From: Herbaspirillum frisingense GSF30
GTDB taxonomy: Bacteria; Pseudomonadota; Gammaproteobacteria; Burkholderiales; Burkholderiaceae_D
Direction: 5' to 3'
Length of the DNA stretch: 64,000 nt
Assembly: GCF_000300975.2 (NCBI RefSeq)
Contig: NZ_AEEC02000027.1
Span: forward strand, 1 to 64,000
In this document: piece after piece, positions 32,294 to 43,989 of the stretch
How positions within the stretch are numbered: position 1 is the stretch's first letter
How the letters are laid out: the number at the start of each line of letters is the position of its first letter
Translations under genes and position numbers: made by a program
The notes under the pieces: model-generated
Told to the model about the DNA's origin: nothing
Databases searched by the model: none
Seen by the model: only the letters and a program-made list of their open reading frames with translations

Positions 32294-32773
32294 ATGAAGT
32301 GCCCATTCTGCAATCACGAAGATACCCCGGTGCTGGACACCCGTCTGTCCGAGGACGGTCATTCGATCCGCCGTCGTCGCCGCTGCGGCAATTGCGACAA
32401 GCGCTTCACGACCTACGAGCGCATCGAGCTGACCCTGCCGGTGATCGTCAAGAAGAATGGCAGTCGTACCGAGTTCGACCCCAGCAAGCTGCGCGGCAGC
32501 CTGATGCTGGCCCTGCGCAAGCGACCGGTGTCGGCCGAGGCGGTGGACATGGCGATCCAGAGCATCCAGGACAAGCTGCTGCAGAGCGGCGAACGGGAAG
32601 TGATGTCGGGGCAGGTGGGCGAGCTGGTCATGCGCGAACTCAAGCGGCTGGACAAGATTGCCTATATCCGCTTCGCCTCGGTGTACAAGAGCTTCGAGGA
32701 TGTGACCGAATTCCAGGATGCCATCGATGAGGTGGGGCAGGAGCGCAAGGGCGCGAGAAAGCGCGAGAGCTGA
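32294..32773 (+). CDS. nrdR: Transcriptional repressor NrdR
   Basis: 159 residues. N-terminal zinc ribbon with C3/C6 and C31/C34 (CPFC, CGNC), an Arg-rich DNA-contact strand ([15 protein letters not shown]) and an ATP-cone domain ([20 protein letters not shown]). NrdR senses (d)ATP and represses ribonucleotide reductase genes. The ATG at 32294 is fixed by the universal MKCPFC start. The ribosome site is poor. Confidence 0.97.
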   Translation: MKCPFCNHEDTPVLDTRLSEDGHSIRRRRRCGNCDKRFTTYERIELTLPVIVKKNGSRTEFDPSKLRGSLMLALRKRPVSAEAVDMAIQSIQDKLLQSGEREVMSGQVGELVMRELKRLDKIAYIRFASVYKSFEDVTEFQDAIDEVGQERKGARKRES

Positions 32774-32812
32774 GCTGCGTTGCACTGCGTCCGGTGCAAA
32801 CTGGACGGGCAT

Positions 32813-32842
32813 AAAAAAACGGCTGCAGATGCAGCCGTTTTT
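32813..32842. terminator. Bidirectional terminator between nrdR and the 6S RNA gene
   Basis: Stem CGGCTGCA (32820-32827) and TGCAGCCG (32830-32837) with A7 on one side and T5 on the other. It can stop nrdR on the plus strand and the 6S transcript on the minus strand. Confidence 0.88.
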
Positions 32843-32852
32843 CTTGAATCAA

Positions 32853-33021
32853 GTCCCGCCTGTGCCGCTGTGCCGGCATCCTGAACCTGACGGTTCAAGT
32901 TGGCTGCAGTAGTTCAATTTCGGGTTCATCGGTCTAGCGACGCTCACGCCCATCAAACGATCCCACAGCCTATGCTCGTAAATGGTTCAAGGAATATATG
33001 GCAATCGCGAACACGGCAGGA
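32853..33021 (-). ncRNA. ssrS: 6S RNA
   Basis: On the minus strand a sigma-70 promoter (TTGGAG at 33056-33051, 17-bp spacer, TAGACT at 33033-33028) precedes a ~169-nt transcript. It begins CTCCTGCCGTGTTCGCGAT and ends TCAGGATGCCGGCACAGCGG with GCACAGGCGGGAC, and contains the 6S hallmark CTTGAACC...GGTTCAGG near the 3' side. The 5' and 3' ends can pair in a bulged closing stem. Position downstream of zapA is the conserved ssrS location. 6S RNA sequesters sigma-70 RNA polymerase in stationary phase. Ends are approximate. Confidence 0.75.
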
Positions 33022-33150
33022 GTACGAAGTCTAACCCATTCACCGCCGCTCTCCAAGACCTGAACGAAAAATTTCTGGGCGATTTTGTAACCAGTGTTTC
33101 GACAGGCTGATTCGCCGCGCCGTCACGAACTACCAGCAACACATGAAATG

Positions 33151-33179
33151 AAAATGGCTGCCCGAAGGCAGCCATTTTT
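33151..33179 (-). terminator. Terminator of zapA
   Basis: Stem TGGCTGCC (33155-33162) and GGCAGCCA (33167-33174) around CGAA, flanked by A4 and T5. It lies 38 bp after zapA on the minus strand. Confidence 0.85.
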
Positions 33180-33216
33180 CTTGCGCTGTGCAGATTGGTC
33201 CGGATATCCGAACAGT

Positions 33217-33534
33217 TCAGAACAGTTTTTCCTGTGGCGCCAATGCCTGGTCCACCACCTCGGTGATGGCGGTGATCTGTTGCTGCCACTGGGCAATGGT
33301 GAGACCGGCGAAGGGGCCTTCGGCACGTTGCATGGTCAGCAACTCGGCAGCGATGCCCAATCCGGCCATCACGGCGATGCGGTCGGTGCCCTTGATGCGA
33401 CCGGCATCGCGGATGGCGCGCATCTTCTGGTCGAGATAGGCCACGGCGTGATGCAGCGCGGCTTGTTCGCCTTCCTGGCATGCCAGGGTGTAGGACTGGC
33501 CCATGATCATGGCCTGGATCTGGATGGTGCTCAT
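33217..33534 (-). CDS. zapA: Cell division protein ZapA
   Basis: 105 residues. Typical ZapA: an N-terminal beta-rich head (IQIQAMIMGQSYTLACQEGE), the helix LHHAVAYLDQKMRAIRDAG and a long C-terminal coiled-coil helix. ZapA binds and bundles FtsZ filaments at the division ring. It overlaps the upstream coiled-coil gene by four bases. Downstream lies 6S RNA, the usual arrangement. Confidence 0.92.
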   Translation of the reverse strand: MSTIQIQAMIMGQSYTLACQEGEQAALHHAVAYLDQKMRAIRDAGRIKGTDRIAVMAGLGIAAELLTMQRAEGPFAGLTIAQWQQQITAITEVVDQALAPQEKLF

Positions 33535-33776
33535 GCGGTCTCCTCATCGGCCGACAGCGCGGCTTCGGGGGCCTCGGCGACCTCGGCCACCGGCAGCTGC
33601 GCCAGGACGGTGCTCACGCGCCGGTAGGCATCATCCACCCGGCCGGAGAGGGTGGTGTTTTCTTCGGAGAGCAGTTTGACTTTCCGGCGCAGCTCGGCAT
33701 TTTCTTCGCGCAGGCCTTGTGCCAGCTTGGCGAGCTGAGTGACTTTTTCAGCCAGTTGCAGGAATTCTGAACTCAT
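33531..33776 (-). CDS. Small coiled-coil protein upstream of zapA
   Basis: 81 residues. Residues ~3-60 are a heptad-rich coiled coil (LQLAEKVTQLAKLAQGLREE, VKLLSEENTTLSGRVDD), and the tail is acidic and Ala-rich. Proteins of this kind precede zapA in many beta- and gammaproteobacteria (the TIGR02449 family) and resemble ZapB in build. A division role is likely from context, not shown. Start at 33776 is the first Met of the coiled coil. Confidence 0.75.
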   Translation of the reverse strand: MSSEFLQLAEKVTQLAKLAQGLREENAELRRKVKLLSEENTTLSGRVDDAYRRVSTVLAQLPVAEVAEAPEAALSADEETA

Positions 33777-34015
33777 GTGGTGATTGTTCGCAGGATGGAA
33801 TTGCGCTGGCGGGCGCCAGTACGTGTCAGGAATGTTCAAGTTTCGTTGCGTCGACCTGCATGATTATAAGCGCTTTGCGACACACCCTGAACAAGAACGG
33901 CTGCACGGAGCAGCCGGAAGAACTTGGTACGTGGCATTGGCGAATGGTTCCCCATAGGCGGCAGTTACGTGCATTTCATTGACGACAATCGTGGGTGATG
34001 CCTGGCGGAAAACGC

Positions 34016-34702
34016 TCACTCGCTGCGGCGGGCGGGCTGACCGTGCATGCGCATGTAGCCCTGTTGCAGCACGAAGTTGTCGAAGGCGGTCAGCAGGGGA
34101 TGGTACTTCTCGCTGTTGCGCTCCAGTTGCATCAGGGCATAGCCGGCAGCTTCCAGCGTGGATAGCTGCTCCGGCTTGTGCGACTTGCGGATGGTGTAGC
34201 GCGAGGTGGGGGTATCGATCAATACCATGCGCGGCAGGGTTTGCAGGATGGGGTTTTCGAAGAGCATCTTGCGGCTCTTGCGCCAGGTGCCATCGATGAT
34301 GACCAGGCGGATGCGCTGCAGCGTCTGGCGCTTGTCCACCGTCATCGTGCGGGCGTCGAAATGGGTGGTCTCGGGCGTGGCGGCGTCATCGGTGTAAAGC
34401 AGGATCGGGTGCACCGGCTCGCTATCGGGCACGTTGCGCACCCGCGACGGTGCATGCAGCATCTGCTGCAGTTCGTCGGGATCGAACGCCGAACCGACGA
34501 CGAGCTTGCTGTACGGCAGGCTCAGATGCAGCAGCCGCACGCTGTTCTTGGCGTTGTTGACTTCCAGCGGGTGTTGCAGGATCAGGACATCGATGGCGTG
34601 ATCGATGGGAGAGGTCCAATGGCAGATGCATGCCGAAAGGGCACGCTGGCAGATCGGGCAAATCAGTCTGCGGGAGGTGTGTGGATCGTGGTTGGAAACC
34701 AA
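34016..34702 (-). CDS. tapT: tRNA-uridine aminocarboxypropyltransferase (DTW domain)
   Basis: 228 residues. N-terminal cysteines in CPICQRALSACIC suggest a zinc site. The DTW signature appears as IIDGTWRKSRKM (~135), with the later segment LIDTPTSRYTIRKSHKPEQL. DTW enzymes (TapT/YfiP, TuaA) place the 3-amino-3-carboxypropyl group of SAM on uridine 47 or nearby positions of tRNA (acp3U). It stands alone between the zapA locus and recG. Confidence 0.88.
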   Translation of the reverse strand: MVSNHDPHTSRRLICPICQRALSACICHWTSPIDHAIDVLILQHPLEVNNAKNSVRLLHLSLPYSKLVVGSAFDPDELQQMLHAPSRVRNVPDSEPVHPILLYTDDAATPETTHFDARTMTVDKRQTLQRIRLVIIDGTWRKSRKMLFENPILQTLPRMVLIDTPTSRYTIRKSHKPEQLSTLEAAGYALMQLERNSEKYHPLLTAFDNFVLQQGYMRMHGQPARRSE

Positions 34703-34983
34703 AATTATCAGCCTTCTCTAGTTGCGCAATGGTCATCTCGTACAGCAGTGCAGACGTTGGCAAGGGGCAGATGCCCGGTTGCCAGACGTTTGGATGGACC
34801 CGTTGTTTGTGGGGCGTAGATTGGACTGAGTGTTGTTAGGCGTCAATCGACATAAAGCGAAGATATTCTCGATTTTTACGGAAATTGAATTGGCATTTTG
34901 CAGATTCCCGTTTACCGGCCACGCTCTTCCCTGTTCCATAAAGGGTTTTGGCTGCGCAGCCTGTATTTCGACCTGTTCTGTCT

Positions 34984-37113
34984 TTACACCTTGAGGTAGT
35001 CCTCGCGTCCGCCCAGCCAGCGTGCCAGGTGTCGGTCCACGATGTCGGGCGCATGTTGCAGCAGGGCCTGGGCGGTATCACGGGCCTTTTCCACCAGCCA
35101 CTGGTCGGTGCCCAGATCGGCAAAGCGCAGCATGGCTTCGCCCGACTGCCGTGCCCCCAGGAATTCGCCGGGGCCGCGGATATCCAGGTCGCGCCGCGCG
35201 ATCTCGAAGCCATCCGTCGTTTCACGCATGGTGGCCAGGCGTTGCTTGGCGGTGCCGCCCAAGGGGCCCTGGTACAGCAGCAGGCACACGCTGGCAGCCG
35301 ATCCACGCCCGACCCGTCCGCGCAACTGGTGCAATTGCGACAGGCCGAAACGCTCCGCATGCTCGATCACCATCAGCGAGGCATTGGGCACGTCCACGCC
35401 CACTTCGATGACGGTGGTCGCCACCAGCAGATGAATGGCGCCGCGCGTGAACCCCTCCATGACGATCTGTTTTTCCACCGGCTTCATGCGCCCGTGGACC
35501 AGTCCGATGGTGAGGTCCGGCAAGGCCGCCGACAGGGCCGCATGGGTATCGGTGGCGGTCTGCAACTGCAGTGCCTCCGATTCCTCGATCAAGGGACAGA
35601 CCCAGTAGATCTGCTTGCCTTCCAGCGCCGCCGCATGTACCCGTTCGATCACTTCGTCCCGACGGTTCTGATCGATCACGCGGGTCACGATGGGCGAGCG
35701 TCCCGGCGGCAGTTCATCGATCACCGACACTTCCAGGTCGGCGTAATAGGTCATGGCCAGCGTGCGCGGAATGGGCGTGGCCGACATCATCAACTGATGC
35801 GGCACGGCGGCGGCATCACGGTCCTCCGGATTGAAGCTCTTGTTGCGCAGCGCCAGCCGCTGGCCGACGCCGAAGCGATGCTGCTCGTCCACGATCACCA
35901 GCCCCAGGTTCTCGAACTGCACCGTGTCCTGGATCAGTGCATGGGTACCGATGACCAGGCGCGCTGCGCCCGATTCGATATGGGCCAGGGCCTCGGTCTT
36001 TTCCTTTTTCTTCTGGCTGCCGGAAAGCCAGGCCACACCCACATCCAGCGGCTCCAGCCAGGCCGCGATCTTGCGGAAGTGCTGCTCGGCCAGGATTTCG
36101 GTGGGCGCCATCAGCACGGCCTGGCAGCCACTGTCGATGGCCTGGGCCGCCGCCAGCGCCGCCACCACCGTCTTGCCGCTGCCCACATCGCCCTGCAGCA
36201 GACGCTGCATGGGGAAGGACTGGCGCAGGTCGGCACGGATTTCCTCCAGCACGCGTTGCTGCGCGCCGGTCAGCTGGAAGGGCAGGACCTTGGTCAATTC
36301 CTCGGTGAGGCGCCCGGTCACCGGCAAGGCCCGCGCGGTCTTGGCGCGCCGCGCTGCTTGGGCGCGCTTGAGCGAAAGCTGCTGCGCCAGCAGTTCATCG
36401 AACTTCATGCGGATCCAGGCCGGATGTGACTTTTCCGTCAGGGCGTATTCATCCACGTCCGGCGGCGGGTTGTGCAGCAGTCGCACCGATGGCTCGAAGG
36501 TGGCTAGGTCCAGGGTCTGCAACATCGAGGGCGGCAGCGTATCGCTCCAGTCCAGCCGGCTCATGGCATTGGCAATGGCCTTGCGCAGGTAGGCCTGCGA
36601 CAGGCCTTCGCCGGCAGGGTAGACCGGCGTAAGCACGTCGGGCAGCGGCGCCCCTTCGTTGACCACCTTGTAGGAAGGATGGACCATCTCGGCCCCGAAG
36701 AAACCATGTCGCAGCTCGCCGCGCACCCGCACCCGGGTACCTTCGGCCAGCTGCTTGGTCTGGCTGCCGTAGAAGTTGATGAAACGCAGCGTCAACTGGC
36801 CGCTGTCGTCGCCCACCGTCACGATCAGTTGCCGGCGCGGGCGGAACTGCACTTCGCAGGCCGTCACCACGCCTTCGACCTGCACCGTCTGCAGGCCGCG
36901 CAGGGAGGCCTCGCCGATGCTCATGAGGCTGGTCTCGTCCTCGTAGCGCAGCGGCAGGTGCAGCACCAGGTCCATGTCATTGTGCAGGCCCAGCTTGGCC
37001 AGCTTGTTTTCGGGCTTGGCGGGGCCGGCCTTGCTGCTCTTGCCGGTCTTTGCGCGGCTGGCAGGCGAGGTCGTGGAGGCGTTCTTTTTCGCGGTAGGTG
37101 GCATGGGCAGCAT
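34984..37113 (-). CDS. recG: ATP-dependent DNA helicase RecG
   Basis: 709 residues. N-terminal wedge/OB region (~30-260), then helicase motifs I (LLQGDVGSGKTVVA), Ia, II (VDEQHRFG), III (MMSATPIPRTLA) and the later VTRVIDQNRR, ATTVIEVGVDVPNA and QLRGRVGRG segments. RecG remodels stalled forks and branched DNA. An N-terminal Lys/Ala-rich tail of ~35 residues precedes the conserved part, so the true start may be a little downstream. Not in an obvious operon. Confidence 0.97.
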   Translation of the reverse strand: MLPMPPTAKKNASTTSPASRAKTGKSSKAGPAKPENKLAKLGLHNDMDLVLHLPLRYEDETSLMSIGEASLRGLQTVQVEGVVTACEVQFRPRRQLIVTVGDDSGQLTLRFINFYGSQTKQLAEGTRVRVRGELRHGFFGAEMVHPSYKVVNEGAPLPDVLTPVYPAGEGLSQAYLRKAIANAMSRLDWSDTLPPSMLQTLDLATFEPSVRLLHNPPPDVDEYALTEKSHPAWIRMKFDELLAQQLSLKRAQAARRAKTARALPVTGRLTEELTKVLPFQLTGAQQRVLEEIRADLRQSFPMQRLLQGDVGSGKTVVAALAAAQAIDSGCQAVLMAPTEILAEQHFRKIAAWLEPLDVGVAWLSGSQKKKEKTEALAHIESGAARLVIGTHALIQDTVQFENLGLVIVDEQHRFGVGQRLALRNKSFNPEDRDAAAVPHQLMMSATPIPRTLAMTYYADLEVSVIDELPPGRSPIVTRVIDQNRRDEVIERVHAAALEGKQIYWVCPLIEESEALQLQTATDTHAALSAALPDLTIGLVHGRMKPVEKQIVMEGFTRGAIHLLVATTVIEVGVDVPNASLMVIEHAERFGLSQLHQLRGRVGRGSAASVCLLLYQGPLGGTAKQRLATMRETTDGFEIARRDLDIRGPGEFLGARQSGEAMLRFADLGTDQWLVEKARDTAQALLQHAPDIVDRHLARWLGGREDYLKV

Positions 37114-37196
37114 GTCGGCAGAATCGCGCTATTGTACTGTGATTAATTACAGTATCAAGCCTGCCACCCGCCGGTCTCGCTGTCCGGCTCCCCGCT

Positions 37197-39068
37197 TTAC
37201 TGTCCGCAGCTCTTGCGCCTAGGCGATGCCGGCACCATGGGAATCAAGGTGTCGCCCAGTTGCAAGTCATACGATGGTGAAGCTTTCCATTGCAGCGTCT
37301 TTCCTTCCAGCGCTTCGCGCAACTGGGCGACGCAGTGGGAAGGCATGCGGAAAGTACCAATGATCTGCCATTGGCCCTGGGCATCCTCGGCCAGCAGCAC
37401 AGCGGGGCTGTTGCCGTCGATGATCAGCACTTGTTCGCGTCGTGCGCCGGGCGGTTTGACGAGGTAGGCGTCGCAATCGCTTGCAGTGCTACGCAGGCAA
37501 CCTGGCACCCAGGCATCTGCTTCCATGGCGTCCCAGGTTTTTTCGACAATGGCCGCAGGCAAGTGACTCCCCTCAGGGTGCATGCGCACGGTGGAGCCAG
37601 GTTTGCCCTCGGGTTTTTTGTTCTGGGCGAGCTGGAAGGCATGCTCGGTTTGCAGTGCAAGCTGGACCTCCTGGTGTAGGAACGACAGCCGTGGGTCATG
37701 GATTTGGACAATATCGGCCAGGGCTTGCACACCGTAGCGCTGGCCGTGGTAACGCATGAATCTCACGTCCAGCCGCTCTGGCGTGATCTGGCCGGAGCGC
37801 AGGCGCGCCAGTTGATCGGCCACGGCAAGGCGCGCCGGGTCCGCCAAGGGCGTGAGGACGGCCACCGAGACAGCCAGGATGGTGAAGCTGGCCGCGACGT
37901 TGACCGGTGCCATGACGACCATGCGGGCGGCGCGCCACAGTGCGGCCAGGTAACCGATGGCATAGATGCTGGCCACGGCGATACACAACGCGGCACAGAC
38001 GCGCTCGGGCGTCCAGCCGTATTGGCTCACGCGCAGGCCAAGGGCACAGGCCGCCAGCACCACCAGCGGCAAGGGCAGCGCGCAGGCCACGCGCAGCGAC
38101 CATCGGATCAGGCGCGCCGACGCTGCCTCGTCGGACAGTCCATCCTGATAGACCATGTTCGCCAGCACCACCAGCAAGGCAGTCGTTCCCAGCAGGACGG
38201 CAGTGGCGCGACGGGTTTCCCACAGCGGTTGCAGGCCGGTGACGCACAGGCCCGCCAGGAAGCCGGCCGCGATCAGTACCGCCAGCGGCAGCAGCCAGGA
38301 CAGCATCGTCAGCAGCAGCTTGCGCAGGTTGGCAATGATGGCCGGCTTCACATCGGTGAGGTGCAAGGCCCCCGCATAGGCGAGGGCGGTGACCGGCATG
38401 AAGAACCAGGGGCTGCTGATGATGGCGAGAAAGAGCGGGCTGAACAGTGCGAACAGTGCGGCTCCGACCATCAGAATGATCCACAGCGCCGCGTTGAACA
38501 GGCAGGCAAAGGCCGCTTGCAGCACCAGCTTCCACGCCCAGGCGAAATAGCTGGGGTAGCTGGCGATCCAGCGCTGGTCCTGGTGGGCGGCTAATGCCAT
38601 GGCCTGGGCGATGAACAAGCCGTGCCACATCAGGAGCACCAATTGCAGCGAGGGCTGGAGGTGGAGGGCCGTATCGCTCTGCCAGGCGCTGAGGGCGGGC
38701 TCGTTGAGCCATGCTCCGATATCGGTACGCCAGATGTCGTAGAACGCCAGTGAGGAGATGATGGCCGCCAACAGCAGGAGCCACAGCGCCAGCTTGCGCG
38801 GCTGCATGTGGGAGAGGCTGGAAATGGCGATCGGCGGCAGGAACAGCGCCAGCAGCAACACGCAGCGGAACAGCGTGGGATGCAGCGCCAGCCCGGTCTT
38901 GTCGCTCCAATGGCGATACAGCACATACAGCACCACGCCCTGGGCCAGCCCGATGGCCAGACGCAGGGTGCCGATGCTGCCTGGCTTGGGTGGTGTGGCA
39001 ACGGGATCGCCGCGATCGGCAGCCGAGGAGGGTAGGTCGGGGAGGGAGGGGGGGATTTGTGTTGTCAT
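37197..39068 (-). CDS. Large multi-pass membrane protein (probable DUF4153)
   Basis: 623 residues. After a ~35-residue Pro-rich cytoplasmic start there are about twelve hydrophobic segments up to ~residue 440, then an extracytoplasmic domain of ~170 residues (LDVRFMRYHGQRYGVQALAD, ADAWVPGCLRSTASDCDAYL). The mix fits DUF4153 proteins, whose function is unknown. Two cysteines in GCLRSTASDC could form a disulfide. It lies between recG and queA with its own orientation. Family call is tentative; the membrane topology is plain. Confidence 0.65.
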   Translation of the reverse strand: MTTQIPPSLPDLPSSAADRGDPVATPPKPGSIGTLRLAIGLAQGVVLYVLYRHWSDKTGLALHPTLFRCVLLLALFLPPIAISSLSHMQPRKLALWLLLLAAIISSLAFYDIWRTDIGAWLNEPALSAWQSDTALHLQPSLQLVLLMWHGLFIAQAMALAAHQDQRWIASYPSYFAWAWKLVLQAAFACLFNAALWIILMVGAALFALFSPLFLAIISSPWFFMPVTALAYAGALHLTDVKPAIIANLRKLLLTMLSWLLPLAVLIAAGFLAGLCVTGLQPLWETRRATAVLLGTTALLVVLANMVYQDGLSDEAASARLIRWSLRVACALPLPLVVLAACALGLRVSQYGWTPERVCAALCIAVASIYAIGYLAALWRAARMVVMAPVNVAASFTILAVSVAVLTPLADPARLAVADQLARLRSGQITPERLDVRFMRYHGQRYGVQALADIVQIHDPRLSFLHQEVQLALQTEHAFQLAQNKKPEGKPGSTVRMHPEGSHLPAAIVEKTWDAMEADAWVPGCLRSTASDCDAYLVKPPGARREQVLIIDGNSPAVLLAEDAQGQWQIIGTFRMPSHCVAQLREALEGKTLQWKASPSYDLQLGDTLIPMVPASPRRKSCGQ

Positions 39069-39245
39069 TGGAGAAAGGATGCGTTGTCGTCTTGCGCCAG
39101 GAGAGCTTCTGCTCTGCGTTCGAGGGCGACCAGTCGGCCTCGAAGGCGTAAAATAGCGAGTTTGTCATTTGAAGCGCATCGGTAGCCGGCGAGATTTCGG
39201 GAGAGTTTCTTCCCCGTTGAGCAGACCAGTGTGCGTTCCATTCCC

Positions 39246-41418
<2,173 letters not shown>

Positions 41419-41525
41419 GCCAAGCCGGCGCGGGCCGGTGAACAGGCCTGGCGCAATCGTGCAAGGTTTGGGAAGAATTGTTCATATCCCGTTCCGGTCG
41501 TCGACCATGCCATCCCCGCCGGATC

Positions 41526-43034
41526 TCAGTTTCCGGCCGTTTTCTGCTCCAGGCACAGCGTAAAGCAACTACCCTGGCCTACCTGGCTCTGCACGCTGAT
41601 GGCACCGCCCATCAGGTGCGCCAGCTTCTGGCTCAGGTACAGGCCCTGGCCCATGCCCTCATGCTTGCGTGAGGCCGAGGCGTCGAGCTGGGTAAAGGCG
41701 CGAAACAGCTTCTGCTGATCCTGCTCGCTGATGCCGCAGCCGCTATCCTGCACCTCGATGAAGGTGGTGGTGCTGTCACCATGCGGCTGCTGGCGCCATC
41801 GCACCCGCACCTGCCCGTGCTCGCTGAACTTGATGGCATTGCCCACCAGGTTCAGCAGGATCTGCCCCAGCGCCCGACGGTTGGTGTGGATCACGGTTTC
41901 CCTTGTCCCCGCTTCTGCTCCCGCTCCGGCTTCCACCTCCAGCAGCAAGCCCTTCTTCTCGGCGGCCGGCCGCAGCGTGCTCACGGTTTCATCGATCAGC
42001 TGCGAACAGAGCAGGGCCTCGGGAATCAGGTCGGCGTCCTCGGTCTCCATGCGCGACACATCCAGCAGGCTGGTGATCAGGCCCAGCAGGTGCTCGGCGC
42101 TGTCGTGTACCGTCTGCAACTGCTGTTCCTGTTCCGCCGTCAACGGACCACCCATGCGGGTGAGCAGGATGTCGGTGAAGCCCAGGATGGCATTGAGCGG
42201 GGTGCGCAGTTCATGCGAGGTATTGGCCAGGAAGCGGTTGCGTGACTCCATGGCTTCCTGCAGGGCGCGGTTCTTTTCGGCCAGGTCTTCTTCGATGCGC
42301 TTGCGGTCGCTGATGTCGCGCACCGCGATCAGCAGGAAGGTCTCGCCTTCCACCACCAGCGGACTGAGGCTGACGTCAACCGGGAACTCGCTGCCGTTGC
42401 GCTTCAATCCGCACAGGTCGGGCGTCGGGTTGCTGGCCAGCGGTGCGGCATGGTTCAAATAGGTCGTCAGGTTCTGCGCGTGCATGGCCAGAAAGCGCTG
42501 CGGAATGAGTACATCGATGGCGCAGCCGGTCAGCTCGGCTACCTCCCAGTCGAACAATTCGCCGGCCCGGCGGTTGGCCAGCACGATGCGGTCCAGCGCG
42601 TTGACCACGATGATGCCGTCCGGCAGCGAATCATAGAGGCCGTGTACGCTGGCGGCGATCAGGCTGATGTCGCGCAGCACGGTGGCCTGGCTGATATCGC
42701 GCTTGCAGGACAGGACGTATTGCGGATGGCCCTGCTCGTCGCGCAGCAGCTTGTTGGACACTGACAGGTGCAGCAGGGAGCCATCCTTGCGACGCCGGAT
42801 GGATTGGCACTCGGCACGCCCCAGGCTGATGGTATCGGCGAAGACGCGGTCTTCCTCCATGCGCCGTTCGGGCGGCACGATGAAATCCGAGAGATGCTGG
42901 CCCAGCACTTCCTGGGCGGCATAACCGAAGATCTGTTCAGCGCAGCGGTTCCAGTAGATCACCTGGCCTTGCATGTCCATCAGGACATAGGCGTCCGGCG
43001 CTTCACTGAGCAGCAGTTGTTCAAGTTGCAGCAT
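41526..43034 (-). CDS. Cytoplasmic PAS-PAS sensor histidine kinase
   Basis: 502 residues, no membrane segment. PAS 1 (~5-115: AYVLMDMQGQVIYWNRCAEQ), PAS 2 (~130-250: DGIIVVNALDRIVLANRRAG), HisKA with phospho-His in FLANTSHELRTPLNAILGF, and HATPase (LNLVGNAIKFSEHG, DSGCGISEQD, GMGQGLYLSQKLA). No receiver is attached. The start at 43034 overlaps the HDOD gene by 14 bp, so translation is coupled. Last gene of a four-gene signalling operon. Confidence 0.92.
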   Translation of the reverse strand: MLQLEQLLLSEAPDAYVLMDMQGQVIYWNRCAEQIFGYAAQEVLGQHLSDFIVPPERRMEEDRVFADTISLGRAECQSIRRRKDGSLLHLSVSNKLLRDEQGHPQYVLSCKRDISQATVLRDISLIAASVHGLYDSLPDGIIVVNALDRIVLANRRAGELFDWEVAELTGCAIDVLIPQRFLAMHAQNLTTYLNHAAPLASNPTPDLCGLKRNGSEFPVDVSLSPLVVEGETFLLIAVRDISDRKRIEEDLAEKNRALQEAMESRNRFLANTSHELRTPLNAILGFTDILLTRMGGPLTAEQEQQLQTVHDSAEHLLGLITSLLDVSRMETEDADLIPEALLCSQLIDETVSTLRPAAEKKGLLLEVEAGAGAEAGTRETVIHTNRRALGQILLNLVGNAIKFSEHGQVRVRWRQQPHGDSTTTFIEVQDSGCGISEQDQQKLFRAFTQLDASASRKHEGMGQGLYLSQKLAHLMGGAISVQSQVGQGSCFTLCLEQKTAGN

Positions 43035-43989
43035 CGTCGTCGCTGCCGGTTTGTTGCAGGCGCAGGAGCCGGTCGTGGACCTGGGCAGGAAGGCCCTGCC
43101 AGAGCGACTTGCCGGCGATATGCATGGTCTGCGTCCAGTCCTGCCAGTCTTCACCGGCCTGCTGGTACAGCTCGGGGAAGTCGTGCGGTGCCAGCTGCAG
43201 TTGTGGTAGCGCCGTGGCGACCTTCTGTAGCGCCGCCTCGGCCAGTTGCGGCGCGCCGCAGCCCAGCTCGGCCATGGCCGAGGACAGGTACAGGGTCCAG
43301 ATGATTTCCAGCGGACGTGGCGCGGGCAGGGCGTCCGGCAGGCTGGGCGACTCGTAATGCAGGACCGCGTCGCAGAAGAGTTCAGGAATCTTCCAGTCCT
43401 GCATCAGCGCCGCGGCGATGTTGAGGTGGTTGAAGCCGAACAGCGACTGCTCCATGGCCAGCTGGGCCGAAGGCTCCAGCACCCGCGTGAGCAGCGAGGA
43501 ATAGCCGGTCGGATGGGCCGAGGCCAGGGTCAGCTTGCCGATGTTGGCCAGGAGCCCCGTGGTAAACATCTCGCCCAGTGGCGCCACCCGGGTATGGCCG
43601 CTGATGGCCTGGGCGCTGCAGGCCATGGCAAAGCTGTGGGCCCAGAATGCAGGCAGCTTGAAGTTGGTGCAGGAGGCCGGCGCCGTGGTCTCGGCCAGCG
43701 ACAGCGCCAGGGCCAGCTGGCGCACCGCCTGCAGGCCCACCAGCAGCATGCTGTCCATGCTGACCGAGGCGATCGGTCGCACCCGGTGCGCATTGAGCAC
43801 GTTGACGATGCGGATGATGCGTCCGGACAGGGCCGGGTCGGCCTGCACCAGATGGATCAGTTCGGCCATGTCCGGATCGTCCTGCGCGCACAGGCGCATG
43901 ATGGTCAGGCGCACCCCGCCCGGCGAGGGCAGGGCCTGGGCGCTCCTGAGCTTCTCGAACAGGGTCGGTTCAATGAAGGTCAGCATCAT
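43021..43989 (-). CDS. HDOD-domain protein
   Basis: 322 residues. The HDOD core spans ~20-225: LIHLVQADPALSGRIIRIVN, FWAHSFAMACSAQAIS and EMFTTGLLANIGKLTLASAH. HDOD proteins resemble HD phosphohydrolases without catalytic residues and act as signalling or adaptor proteins near two-component and c-di-GMP genes. It overlaps the HD-GYP gene by four bases and the PAS kinase gene by 14. The C-terminal ~100 residues are helical and unassigned. Confidence 0.9.
   Translation of the reverse strand: MMLTFIEPTLFEKLRSAQALPSPGGVRLTIMRLCAQDDPDMAELIHLVQADPALSGRIIRIVNVLNAHRVRPIASVSMDSMLLVGLQAVRQLALALSLAETTAPASCTNFKLPAFWAHSFAMACSAQAISGHTRVAPLGEMFTTGLLANIGKLTLASAHPTGYSSLLTRVLEPSAQLAMEQSLFGFNHLNIAAALMQDWKIPELFCDAVLHYESPSLPDALPAPRPLEIIWTLYLSSAMAELGCGAPQLAEAALQKVATALPQLQLAPHDFPELYQQAGEDWQDWTQTMHIAGKSLWQGLPAQVHDRLLRLQQTGSDDDAAT

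Noticed and set aside
34889..34902. TTGGCATTTTGCAG as a sigma-54 promoter
   Set aside because: The distance between GG and GC is six bases instead of ten, so it cannot be a -24/-12 element.
34703..34983. Short ORFs in the gap between tapT and recG
   Set aside because: None has a ribosome site, plausible composition or neighbour logic; I see nothing in this gap.
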